In this document: positions 34,110-42,458 of the stretch, piece after piece | Numbering within the stretch: position 1 is the first letter of the stretch | Layout of the letters: each line of letters opens with the position of its first letter | From: Streptomyces tibetensis | Lineage (GTDB): Bacteria > Actinomycetota > Actinomycetes > Streptomycetales > Streptomycetaceae | DNA: 64,000 bases | Assembly: GCF_007655005.1 (NCBI RefSeq) | Contig: NZ_SZVW01000007.1 | Location: 62,001 to 126,000, forward strand | Direction of reading: 5' to 3' | Made by a program: the position numbers and the translations under genes | Notes under the pieces: generated by a model | What the model was told of the DNA's origin: nothing | What the model saw: only the letters and a program-made list of their open reading frames with translations | The model's database searches: none

Positions 34110-34402
34110 TCCTGGTCCGAGAGCGGCCATGTCCTCGCCACGAGGAACGGCCGCCCGGTGGAGCTGCCGAAGGACTGCGGGTCGTTCATTCCGGGTCGCG
34201 GCCGGTGCCGGGCTGCGGGTGGTCCGGCTGCACGACGCACGGCACGGCTGCGCCACGCTGCCAACGGCTGCCGACGTCGCGCCGAGGGTCACCATGGAGA
34301 TCTTCGGACACAGCAGAATCAGCATCACTGTGGACGTGTACACGCACGTCGTGCATGACACCCAGAGCGGGCCATCAGCCACATGGACCGACTGCTCTGA
34401 AG
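34110..34402 (+). pseudogene. Tyrosine integrase remnant A (C-terminal part)
   Basis: Frame-shifted remains: LATRNGRPVE, then GLRVVRLHDARHGCATL (the H-x-x-R box, with the last residue still R-H-G), MEIFGHSRISITVDVYTHVV (second His box and catalytic Tyr) and a short tail. The N-terminal half and Arg I box are gone. It is close in sequence to remnant C at 41760-42029, so both come from the same kind of element. The DNA from 33900 to 34110 shows no gene. Confidence 0.75.
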
Positions 34403-34495
34403 CACATGTCCGCTGACCGCCGGGACTGCCGCCCGCGTGCGCGGTGCGACCGGTTGAGTTGCGTGCGCCGAGGCGGGATGCTGGAGGAAGTGCCC

Positions 34496-36982
34496 GTGAT
34501 GGCCGGCACAGCGCTGTGCCGGGCGCGGCAGCTACGAGGTCGGGATACATCCATGGACAACGAGCCCGACACGACCACAGGAGCAGAGGGCGCAGTAGCA
34601 CCCGGCGACTTCGCGGTCGTCATCGACGCCCGCGGTGCCGTCATGGTGTGGAGCGCCGGGGCCGGGCGACTGCTCGGGTACGAGCCGGAGGAAGTGGTGG
34701 GTCGGCCGGCCTCCGACCTCCTCGCCGCGGAGCCGGCTGTCTCCGTGCAGCGCTGTGTGGCCGCCGGAAAGCCGTGGGGGAGTGAGGTGGCGCTACGGCA
34801 CCGGGGCGGAAGTCGGGTCGTTGCGCAGCTTCAGGGAATGCCGCTGGTGAACGCGGATGGCAGGACCCTCTGGCTCGTCACCGACAGGACGGTGACGCTC
34901 CTTTCCGCGCTGGCCGTCCCGGGAGCGGCGGAGCTGTGGGGCTGGACGCTCGCGCAGCTCCCGCAGCCCGTGGCGATCTACGACCGCGAAGCGCGGTTCG
35001 TGGCGGCCAACCAGTTGATGATCCAGATGTTGGGCAGGACCCAGGAGGAGATGAGAGGGCTCACCCTGTGGGAGATCGAGCCCCACCCGCCCTTCGACGA
35101 AATCGACCGTCTCCAGCGCCAGGTCCTACGTACTGGGGAGATGCTTTTCCGCGAGTACGCCGCGCAGGCCCCCGGTGAGACCCGCGCACGCGCCAGGTCG
35201 ATGTTCCTCTTCCCGTTGAGGGATGGGAGCGGTGTGGTGCAGGGCATGTCGGCCTTGGTGATCGACACCACCGAGCAGTACTGGGCCCGGCGTCGCCTGG
35301 CGGTGCTCAACGACGCCAGCCTGCGCATCGGCAGCAGCCTGAACGTGACCCGGACAGTCGAGGAACTGACTGAGGTGACGGTGGACGGGTTCGCCGACTT
35401 CGCCGCCGTCGACCTGCTGGAGTCCGTCCTCCGGGGCGACGAGCCGGAACCGGTACCGCCCACCGGGCCGGTCGTCATCCGCCGCACCGCGCAGCGGTCG
35501 GTGCTCCCGGACTGCCCGGAGTCCGTGCTCACGCCGGGGGAGGCGGACGTCTTTCCCCAGGACTCGCCCCCGGTCCGGGCCCTGGTCACCGGTCGAGGCA
35601 GCCGGCACCAGGCGGGTGACCCCTTGCTGCGGGAGTGGGGGGCGGTCTCCCCGGCCCGGCCCGGGGCCCTGGGCCGGGCCATGATCCACGCGGTGATGAT
35701 GGTGCCGCTGCGTGCCCGCGGGGTGACCCTGGGCCTGGTCTCCTTCCTACGGCACCGGACGGTGGAAGCCTTCAGCGAGGAAGACCTGCTGCTCGCTGAG
35801 GAGATCGCCGCCAGGGCTGCGGTGAGTATCGACAACGCCCGCCGCTACACCCGCGAGCGTCGGACCGCACTCACCCTCCAGCGCAAGCTGCTGCCCGAAC
35901 GGCTGCCGGAGCTGGCGGCGGTGGACCTCGCCTACCGCTACTTCCCCGCCGGCTCGGCGGACGGGATCGGCGGAGACTGGTTCGATGTCATCGCACTGTC
36001 CGGGGGACGGGTCGCGCTGGTGGTGGGCGACGTCGTGGGACACGGCGTGCACGCCTCGGCCACGATGGGCCGCCTGCGCACAGCGGTACGGACTCTCGCC
36101 GACGCGGACTTCACCCCCGATGAACTGCTCACCCGGCTGGACGACCTGGTCATCCGCCTGGACCGGGAGGAAGGCCCGGATGCGCGACGGCAGGCGGAGG
36201 GGGCTTCGGGAGAGGTCGGGGCCACCTGTATCTACGCCGTCTACGACCCGGTCGCCGGCCTGTGCGACCTGGCACGGGCCGGGCACCCGCCTCCCGTCCT
36301 GGTGACCTCCGACGGGACCGCACAAGTCCTGGACCTGCCCGCCGGGCCACCGCTCGGCCTGGGCGGTCTGCCCTTCGAGTCCGCGCGGATCGAAGTGGGC
36401 GAGGGCAGCCTGCTCGCCCTCTACACCGACGGCCTGATCGAAGCCCCCGGTCGCGATATCGACATCGGACTGGAGCTGCTGACCGAAGCGCTTCGCCGCC
36501 CGGTCGCCGACCTGGAGGAAGCCTGCGACGAAGTACTGCGCAAGGTGCGGTCCAACTCGCCTGCCGACGACATCGTCCTGCTTCTGGCCCACACCACCGG
36601 TCTCGGCGCGGACCAGGTGCGCACCTGGCAGCTGCCCGTGGATCCCGCGGCCGTCGCCGGGGCCCGCCGGATGGCGAGCGAACAGCTGGCCGCCTGGGGC
36701 CTGGCCGAGCTCGAGTTCTCCACCGAGCTGATCGTGAGCGAGCTGGTCACCAACGCCATCCGCTACGGCGGCGCCCCCATCGAGCTGCGGCTCATCGCAG
36801 CCGAGGCACTCATCTGCGAGGTCTCTGACGGCAGCAGCACCGCCCCGCACCTGCGGCGAGCCCGCATGTTCGACGAGGGCGGACGCGGACTACTGCTCGT
36901 CGCCCAGGTCGCCGAGCGCTGGGGCAGCCGCCAGACCTCCGCCGGCAAGACGATCTGGGCCGAGCAACCTCTGCCGGGTTGA
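34496..36982 (+). CDS. PAS-GAF-SpoIIE phosphatase with HATPase (anti-sigma) domain
   Basis: An 828-aa multi-domain signalling protein. Approximate domains: PAS 1 (35-130; GRLLGYEPEEVVGRPASDLL), PAS 2 (160-265; EARFVAANQLMIQMLGRTQE), GAF (285-465), PP2C-like SpoIIE phosphatase (480-700; GGDWFDVIALSGGRVALVVG DVVGH with metal-binding Asp residues, ADDIVLLLA) and RsbW-like ATPase (710-828; ELVTNAIRYGGAP, DEGGRGLLLV). Such proteins control anti-sigma/anti-anti-sigma partners. The start is GTG 34496 or ATG 34499 (GGAGGAAG upstream); ATG 34553 is the next option. It sits between two integrase remnants. Confidence 0.9.
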   Translation: MMAGTALCRARQLRGRDTSMDNEPDTTTGAEGAVAPGDFAVVIDARGAVMVWSAGAGRLLGYEPEEVVGRPASDLLAAEPAVSVQRCVAAGKPWGSEVALRHRGGSRVVAQLQGMPLVNADGRTLWLVTDRTVTLLSALAVPGAAELWGWTLAQLPQPVAIYDREARFVAANQLMIQMLGRTQEEMRGLTLWEIEPHPPFDEIDRLQRQVLRTGEMLFREYAAQAPGETRARARSMFLFPLRDGSGVVQGMSALVIDTTEQYWARRRLAVLNDASLRIGSSLNVTRTVEELTEVTVDGFADFAAVDLLESVLRGDEPEPVPPTGPVVIRRTAQRSVLPDCPESVLTPGEADVFPQDSPPVRALVTGRGSRHQAGDPLLREWGAVSPARPGALGRAMIHAVMMVPLRARGVTLGLVSFLRHRTVEAFSEEDLLLAEEIAARAAVSIDNARRYTRERRTALTLQRKLLPERLPELAAVDLAYRYFPAGSADGIGGDWFDVIALSGGRVALVVGDVVGHGVHASATMGRLRTAVRTLADADFTPDELLTRLDDLVIRLDREEGPDARRQAEGASGEVGATCIYAVYDPVAGLCDLARAGHPPPVLVTSDGTAQVLDLPAGPPLGLGGLPFESARIEVGEGSLLALYTDGLIEAPGRDIDIGLELLTEALRRPVADLEEACDEVLRKVRSNSPADDIVLLLAHTTGLGADQVRTWQLPVDPAAVAGARRMASEQLAAWGLAELEFSTELIVSELVTNAIRYGGAPIELRLIAAEALICEVSDGSSTAPHLRRARMFDEGGRGLLLVAQVAERWGSRQTSAGKTIWAEQPLPG

Positions 36983-36989
36983 CCGTCCC

Positions 36990-37750
36990 GGCGAGTGCGA
37001 CAGCCGACGGGGAGCGTGGGGCAGGACAAGGTCGCCCTGCCTCGCAACCGCGGATCGGGCACCTACGGCTCGATCGCCTCCGGGTCACCCACCTGTCAAA
37101 GATGTTCGAGGCCATCGCCGAGGCCGACGTCGAGATCGCCGAGGGCAACGCAGCCCGCCGCAAGGCGTTCGAGGACCTCGCCCAGATCCCCCTACGCGCT
37201 CTTCCACCTGACCGCCTTTCGCGGGCTGCGACGCGGTGAGGCATGCGGCCAGAAGTGGACGCATACCCACTCGGACGCCGGGCTCATCACCGTCGCCAAG
37301 CAACTCGTGGTCGACGGTTGGGAGGTGTACGAGGACGACCCCAAGACCGACGCCGGCGCACGCACCGTCGCGCTCGACTCCGACACGGTCCAGCACTCAA
37401 GCGGCACCGCGCCCAGCAGGACAAGGACCGCGAAGAATGAGGGAACGCCTGGGCGGAGACCGGACGCGTCTTCACCAAGGAGAACGGCGAGTTGCCCCAC
37501 CCCGCCAACGTGACCCGGCGGTTCGTCGAGCTGTACGAGGAGGCCGGCCTCCCGCCGGTCCGGCTCCACGACCTCCGCCACGGCGCGGCGACCCTCGCCC
37601 ACGCGGGCCGGGGCCGACCGGAAGGACATCCAGGAGATGCTCGGCCACTCCTCGATCACCATCACGGCCGACACATACACGAGCCTGCTCCCCGAGGCGG
37701 ACCTCGCCATCGCCGAGGCCGCTGCCCGGCTCGTACCGCGTGCCCGCGCG
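36990..37750 (+). pseudogene. Tyrosine integrase remnant B, multiply frameshifted
   Basis: Successive frames read THLSKMFEAIAEADVEIAEG, LTAFRGLRRGEACGQKWTHT (Arg I box), VFTKENGELPHPANVTRRF, GLPPVRLHDLRHGAATL (H-x-x-R) and MLGHSSITITADTYTSLL (His and catalytic Tyr). At least three frameshifts separate them. It differs from remnants A and C and from the intact integrase at 59358, so it came from another element. Confidence 0.8.
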
Positions 37751-38122
37751 ACCGCGGTCTTTTGCAGCGCGCCCGAGTCCTCCAAGGCGGCATCGTCCAG
37801 CAGCCGGCGGGAGACCGTGCCCGTGCCGGCACCCACGTCGAACAGCGCCACCCCGGGCCGACCCCGAGTGCCCGCAGCCGCGCCATGGTGATGTTGTCGT
37901 AGGCGAGGGCGCCGAAGTCGATGCGCTCGCCCTCGTCTGCCTGTTCCGGACGGAATACGGCCTCGCCGTAGCGGCCGCCGCCCGGCGCGTCCCGGCCCGG
38001 CGCGTCCCCGCGCGGAGCGCCGGTCACGTCGCGCTCGGCGTGACGCCGAGGGTGTCGTCCTTGATGACTTCCAGCGCCCGGTCGGCGAGGAACCGGAACA
38101 GCGGATCGTCGAACGGTCTCAT
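37751..38122 (-). pseudogene. Truncated, frameshifted SAM-dependent methyltransferase
   Basis: A start at 38122 reads MRPFDDPLFRFLADRALEVI and stops after 32 codons; other frames continue RIDFGALAYDNITMARLRAL and VALFDVGAGTGTVSRRLLDD, the SAM-binding motif I. The rest is cut off where integrase remnant B ends (about 37750), so the two broken genes abut, marking a recombination joint. Confidence 0.65.
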
Positions 38123-38265
38123 GGGCGGACCTCTTCACGCGGTGGGGCGGTGTCGGGCGGCCCTAACCGAGATCGCCGCCCCACCGATGCTCCACCGGCG
38201 GCAGCCCGCCCGGCCGAGGCGCGCAGTGCCTGAGCCGATTGGACCTTGGGGTGTGGCACATGAAG

Positions 38266-38298
38266 CAGCCGAGTTGGCGAGTGGTGCCAACTCGGCTG
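38266..38298. terminator. Strong hairpin between gene remnants
   Basis: CAGCCGAGTTGGC (38266-38278) pairs perfectly with GCCAACTCGGCTG (38286-38298) around a 7-nt loop. No T-run. It could be a terminator or the inner end of the adjacent IS256-type remnant. Confidence 0.4.
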
Positions 38299-38310
38299 AG
38301 CAGCCACGTA

Positions 38311-38400
38311 TCAGTAGCTGCGGGCCTCGATCCATTCGTCGTTCTGCTCGGCCAGTACCGTGCCGACCGGCCGGATCACGGCGGGCCGGTCACTGCGGGC
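38311..38400 (-). pseudogene. IS256-family (mutator) transposase C-terminal fragment
   Basis: The minus strand ends IRPVGTVLAEQNDEWIEARS Y-stop, which matches the end region of IS256-type transposases (A-V-L-x-E-Q-x-D-E-W-x-x-x-R-R-Y). Only about 25 codons are recognisable. Confidence 0.55.
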
Positions 38401-38569
38401 AGTGGTGCGGGCGGTGTCATCCCCATGGCGGCTCCCGCGACAGCCCGCCAAAGCCCCGCAAGCCGCTGTGTCAGATGCTCGGGCTACGGCTTCCCGCCGC
38501 CCATCGGCGGCGGCCCTGAACTGATCCCGGTTCCGTGGAGTTCCTGATACCAGGTCTACGGTCCTGGCA

Positions 38570-39598
38570 TCAGGACCGCACACGAACGCCGGGAGGAGGA
38601 GCGGGGACGACGGGCAGTTCGGTGCCCTGAGGCCGCAGGGGCGGGACGGTCGGCCGCTCGGGAACGACCGTACCGGTGCGCCGGAACCGGCTCGGGCTGA
38701 CGCCTCGGATCCGTTTGAACGCTGCGCTGAACGCGAACGCGTCGGAGTAGCCCACGGTGCGGCCGATCTCCGCGACGGTCGCCGCCTCACGTTCGGCCAG
38801 CAGGTCCGCCGCGAGCGTCATGCGCCAGCGGGTGAGGTAGGTCAGCGGCGGTTCGCCGACCAGGTCGGCGAACCGCTTCGCCAACGTGGAACGTGACACT
38901 CCGGTCCGGTCGGCCAGCGAGGACACCGTCCACGGGGCCGCTGGTTCGGCGTGCAGCAGGCGCAGCGCGTCGCCGACCACCGGGTCCCGCTGGGCGGCGT
39001 ACCAGGCGGGCGGCTCGCCGCCGGGCCGGTCGAAGTACTCGCGCAGCGCGCACACCAGCATCCAGTCCAGCAGCCGGTCGAGGACCACCTGCTGGCCCGG
39101 GGTGTCGGTGGCGACCTCGGCGGCGAGGTGGTCGAGTACGGCGTCGGTCCCGCCGCCGGATACGACGTGCAGCACGACGGGCAGCCCGTCCAGCAGCCTG
39201 CGGCTGATCTCGCCGCGTACCGGGTAGGCGCCGACGATCAGCGTCGTCGCGCCGTCGCCGGCGTCGCCGTCGCAGTCGTTCCAGCCGAGCCGGTGCCGGG
39301 TCCCGCCTTGCTCGGGCGTCGCGCAGTGCTCGCCGCACGCGATCGGTTCGGCCCGGGTGCCGACCTCGTCGACGAAGGTGAACGGTGCGGGGCCCCGCAC
39401 GATGACCGTCTCGCCGGCGCGGAGCTGTTCGGGCGGGCGGTGCTCCGGCACGATCCAGCCCGCCCCGCCGAGGACGGTGCACAACGTCAGCGGCGCGCCG
39501 TCCACGAAGTGCAACGCCCAGGGCGGGGACAGGATCGAGTTGCCGAACAACGAGCCCTGGGCCCGCATCCCGCGGAAGAGGTCACCGAACGCGTCCAC
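38570..39598 (-). CDS. AraC-family transcriptional regulator
   Basis: A 342-aa protein with an N-terminal cupin-like sensor (SPPWALHFVDGAPLTLCTVL, HRLGWNDCDGD) and a C-terminal double HTH: PWTVSSLADRTGVSRSTLAK and VAEIGRTVGYSDAFAFSAAF, ending KRIRGVSPSRFRR. Divergent from an NmrA-type reductase 82 bp away, which it most likely controls in response to a small molecule bound by the cupin domain. Confidence 0.9.
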   Translation of the reverse strand: MDAFGDLFRGMRAQGSLFGNSILSPPWALHFVDGAPLTLCTVLGGAGWIVPEHRPPEQLRAGETVIVRGPAPFTFVDEVGTRAEPIACGEHCATPEQGGTRHRLGWNDCDGDAGDGATTLIVGAYPVRGEISRRLLDGLPVVLHVVSGGGTDAVLDHLAAEVATDTPGQQVVLDRLLDWMLVCALREYFDRPGGEPPAWYAAQRDPVVGDALRLLHAEPAAPWTVSSLADRTGVSRSTLAKRFADLVGEPPLTYLTRWRMTLAADLLAEREAATVAEIGRTVGYSDAFAFSAAFKRIRGVSPSRFRRTGTVVPERPTVPPLRPQGTELPVVPAPPPGVRVRS

Positions 39599-39680
39599 CC
39601 CACCGAGGTTAGACGATCACACATGCGATCCGGCTTTTCATCTATGTATTCGTCCGAGCAGACGCCGTTGAATCGCTGCC

Positions 39681-40517
39681 ATGAGCAACGACACCACCCT
39701 CGTCCTCGGCGCCACCGGCAAGACCGGCCGACGGGTCGCCGCCCGGTTGCGGCTGCGCGGCACGCAGGTGCGCGCCGCCTCCCGATCCAGCCGGACCCGC
39801 TTCGACTGGTCCGACCCCGACGGCTGGGATTCGGCCCTGCAGGGCACCACCTCCGCCTACGTGGTACCCCCGCCCGTGCCCGGACCGGTACACGAGTTCG
39901 TGGCGCGGGCCGAGGCCGCCGGCGTGCAGCACCTTGTCCTGCTCTCCGGGCACGGCGCCGACGCCTGGGGCGACTCCACGTTCGGCCTGGACATGCGCTC
40001 GGCCGAAGACGCCGTGCGCGGCTCGGCACTGGAGTGGACCGTCCTGCGGCCGTCGAACTTCAACCAGAACTTCGACGAGGACCTCTTCCACGCCCCGCTG
40101 GTCGCCGGCGAACTGGCGCTCCCGGCCGGTGCTGTCCCCGAGCCGTTCATCGACCTGGAGGACGTCGCCGACGCCGCGGCCGCGGTGCTGGCCGAGCCCG
40201 GCCGGCACGCCGGGCGGATCTACGAGCTGACCGGGCCGCGCGCGCTGACCTTCGAGGAGGCCGTCGAGCTGATCTCCCGGGCGTCCGGACTGCCCATGAC
40301 CTACAAGCGGCTTTCCCCCGCCGAGTACACCGCGGCGCTGGTCGCGGAGGGGTGGGGCGAGGACGACGCGCACCACGTCGCCGAGATGTTCGTGTTGATG
40401 GAGCGCGGGGTGATTGCCGAAACGACGGACGGTATCGCCACCGTGTTGGGGCGAGCGCCCCGAAACTTCGAGGACTACGTGGTGCGGGCCGCGGCAGCGG
40501 GAGCCTGGCGGCCATGA
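39681..40517 (+). CDS. NmrA-like NAD(P)-binding oxidoreductase
   Basis: A 278-aa Rossmann protein: NAD(P) loop LVLGATGKTGRRVAARL (residues 7-23), then HLVLLSGHGADAW and VLRPSNFNQNF. It belongs to the atypical short-chain (NmrA/quinone-reductase-like) group, which lacks the usual YxxxK. Target of the divergent AraC regulator by position. The 184 bp to the next gene hold no other feature I can name. Confidence 0.88.
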   Translation: MSNDTTLVLGATGKTGRRVAARLRLRGTQVRAASRSSRTRFDWSDPDGWDSALQGTTSAYVVPPPVPGPVHEFVARAEAAGVQHLVLLSGHGADAWGDSTFGLDMRSAEDAVRGSALEWTVLRPSNFNQNFDEDLFHAPLVAGELALPAGAVPEPFIDLEDVADAAAAVLAEPGRHAGRIYELTGPRALTFEEAVELISRASGLPMTYKRLSPAEYTAALVAEGWGEDDAHHVAEMFVLMERGVIAETTDGIATVLGRAPRNFEDYVVRAAAAGAWRP

Positions 40518-40701
40518 CCTCTCGGGCGGCCGTCCAGCGGCTGCGCCGGACTCCGGCGGTGGGGGTGTTGCGCGCCGGGGTGGTCTCCCAACGGTTGCCG
40601 CCGCGCATCCGGTCCGCGCTGTCAGCCCGCCGTGATCGCGGTGAGCGAACGGAGCGAAACCTCCATCCACCGTCACGCCAGCATCTTCTGAAAGGACCGC
40701 A

Positions 40702-41130
40702 ATGAGCACCGCCACCAGCCGGCTGACCGCCGAGGACCTCGAGTTCCTCGGACGCCCCCTGCACGGGTTCCTGTCCGTGGCCGGGGGAACGCAGCCGCCA
40801 CAGCCCCGGCCAGTGTGGTTCGAGGCCACCGCAGAGGGGACGATCCAGTTCTTCACGGAGCCGGGCTCGCTGAAGGTGCGGCGCCTGCACCGCGACCCCC
40901 GCGCCTCGATCGTTGTCGCAGCCCCGGTAGGTGAGCGTGAGCGCTGGGTGTCCGTCGTCGGCCGCACCACGATGGCGGCCGACGGAGCGCACGACCTGTG
41001 TTCCCGCCTCGCCGCTCGCTACTGGGACCTCGACGACCAGGCCCGGGCCCACGACCTCGCCATGATGCTGGCCGCTGACCCACTCCGCGTCGTCATCCAC
41101 CCGGAGACCGTGCACCGCTACGGGCACTGA
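40702..41130 (+). CDS. Pyridoxamine 5'-phosphate oxidase-like flavoprotein
   Basis: A 142-aa split-barrel protein: EFLGRPLHGFLSVAGG, PVWFEATAEGTIQFFTEPGS and RDPRASIVVAAP follow the PPOX/F420-reductase pattern (V-W-F...R-x-D-P-R). FMN or F420 is the likely cofactor. Same direction as the NmrA gene and probably in the same AraC-controlled unit. Confidence 0.85.
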   Translation: MSTATSRLTAEDLEFLGRPLHGFLSVAGGTQPPQPRPVWFEATAEGTIQFFTEPGSLKVRRLHRDPRASIVVAAPVGERERWVSVVGRTTMAADGAHDLCSRLAARYWDLDDQARAHDLAMMLAADPLRVVIHPETVHRYGH

Positions 41131-41159
41131 CCTCCAGCCTCAGCTCGCGCCACCGGTAC

Positions 41160-41747
41160 GTCGGACTGCGCAAAGATAGTTGCCAGCGTGCCCAGCGTGC
41201 CCTGGTTTCCGCGTACTCTCCGGTGCGCGGCCGGGCCGGTACGCTTGAACGTGGCCAGTCGTCAGGCCGCGTTGGTGTCCCGGCCGGTGGCCCTGAGGCA
41301 GTTCTTCAGACGGTAGGCCGAGGCAGTCGGTCACGATGTGCCGCTTCCGCCCGTTGATCTGCTTGCCTCCGTCGTAGCCGCGTGAGCCGGCGGGTACCGT
41401 CGCGGCGGCCTTCACCGACTGCGCGTCGATGATCCCGGCCGTCGGTTCCGCCTCGCGGCCCTCGCGGACCCGGACCCGGTCACGAAGCCGGTCGTGGAAC
41501 TCGGTGATCAGTCCGTGCTGCCGCCCACGGCGGAAGAAGGCGTAGACGCGGTCCCAGCCGGGGAAGTCCACGGGCATTGACCGCCAGGAGATCCCGCCCG
41601 CCACGAGATAGCGGATCGCATCCAACATCTGCCGGTGGCAGTACCCTTCGGGCTGCCCGCCCGGCCCTCCAGCCAGGCCGGCGTGGGCAACAGCGGCCGT
41701 ACCACCGTCCACTCCTCGTCGCTCATGTCCGAGGGATACCGGCGCAC
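41160..41747 (-). pseudogene. IS5-family transposase, frameshifted and 3'-truncated
   Basis: The minus strand begins RYPSDMSDEEWTVVRPLLPT, shifts frame near 41650 and continues GYCHRQMLDAIRYLVAGGIS, DRVYAFFRRGRQHGLITEFH and AGIIDAQSVKAAATVPAGSR, followed by GGKQINGRKRHIVTDCLGL (DDE region). The sequence after this is unrelated, so the C-terminal third is lost. It abuts integrase remnant C. Confidence 0.85.
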
Positions 41748-41751
41748 CCGG

Positions 41752-42029
41752 TCCGGATGATCTGCCGCGTTGTCGTACACGTGCGCGAGGCAATCGCACG
41801 ACACGCCCAGTCCGCCGGCCTCCGCGTCATCCGGCTGCACGATGCCCGGCACGGCACCGCCACCCTCCTCACGGCGGCCGGAGTCGCGCCCCGCGTGGTG
41901 ATGGAGATCCTCGGCCACTCCCAGATCAGCATCACCATGAACGTCTACACGCACGTCGTACAGGACACGCAGCGCGAAGCCATGAGCCACATGGACCGGC
42001 TGCTCAGGAGACGCCCCATCCGCGAGTGA
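41752..42029 (+). pseudogene. Tyrosine integrase remnant C, next to an att copy
   Basis: An open C-terminal fragment: SAGLRVIRLHDARHGTATLL, APRVVMEILGHSQISITMNV, YTHVVQDTQREAMSHMDRLL and a natural stop. H-x-x-R (as DARHG), second His and catalytic Tyr remain; the N-terminal two thirds are missing and replaced by the IS5-type remnant. It is followed by a terminator and, 72 bp after its stop, the left att repeat, the same order as the intact integrase and tRNA at the right end. Confidence 0.85.
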
Positions 42030-42059
42030 CTGCCCGCGTTGATGTCAGAAGTAGATGTC

Positions 42060-42094
42060 AAAGGCCCCGGACCATGATCGGTCCGGGGCCTTTT
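42060..42094 (+). terminator. Strong terminator after integrase remnant C
   Basis: AAAGGCCCCGGACC (42060-42073) pairs perfectly with GGTCCGGGGCCTTT (42080-42093), loop ATGATC, then TTTT-rich sequence. It is 7 bp before the att repeat. Confidence 0.85.
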
Positions 42095-42100
42095 GGCTGG

Positions 42101-42142
42101 TGCCCCCGGCAGGATTCGAACCTGCGACACCCGCTTTAGGAG
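42101..42142. repeat. Left att site: 42-bp copy of the tRNA-Arg 3' end
   Basis: The 42 bases beginning TGCCCCCGGCAGG and ending CGCTTTAGGAG are identical, in the same orientation, to 61149-61190, the 3' part of the tRNA-Arg(CCU) gene (T-arm, variable region and anticodon arm). The 5' part of the tRNA is missing here, so it is not a gene. It marks the left end of the integrated element. Confidence 0.92.
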
Positions 42143-42247
42143 TTTTCCTTGGGCGGGGCTGTGACCTGCGGAAACGCCGACATTACGGTGCCTGGCCTGG
42201 GGAAATACCCCTCCGTAGTTCTCACGTGTTCACGGAGGTTCCCGACC

Positions 42248-42415
42248 TTATGTGTGCTGAATCCGTTCTGCCAGGCCCTCGTCCGACGACGAGTCGACGG
42301 CAACCTTGTAGCGCCGGGCCGGGTCCGCGACCGCCGACCAGAGCTCGTCGTCGACGGTGACGCATTCGTCGCCGTATGCCGGATAGCCGTGCTCCTGGAC
42401 CGATGTGTGCCGTGT
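42248..42415 (-). pseudogene. C-terminal fragment of an unidentified protein
   Basis: The minus strand reads QEHGYPAYGDECVTVDDELW, SAVADPARRYKVAVDSSSDE, GLAERIQHT and stops at 42248, with a stop codon about 55 codons upstream and no start codon. The composition is protein-like, so this is probably a remnant left inside the att site. Family not recognised. The rest of 42143-42458 shows nothing. Confidence 0.4.
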
Positions 42416-42458
42416 CAGTCACCGCATCACGGGCACCGACGGCTGCGGCAGCGCGTCT

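Noticed and set aside
33978..34264. Minus-strand frame ending FAVKIDLSRIWTHAP as a gene
   Set aside because: It lies opposite integrase remnant A and has no recognisable family or start.
40518..40701. Small gene between the NmrA and PPOX-like genes
   Set aside because: Frames there lack a start with a ribosome binding site and show no domain.
42101..42142. A second tRNA-Arg gene
   Set aside because: Only the 3' part is present; the acceptor 5' strand, D-arm and half the anticodon stem are missing, so it is an att copy.
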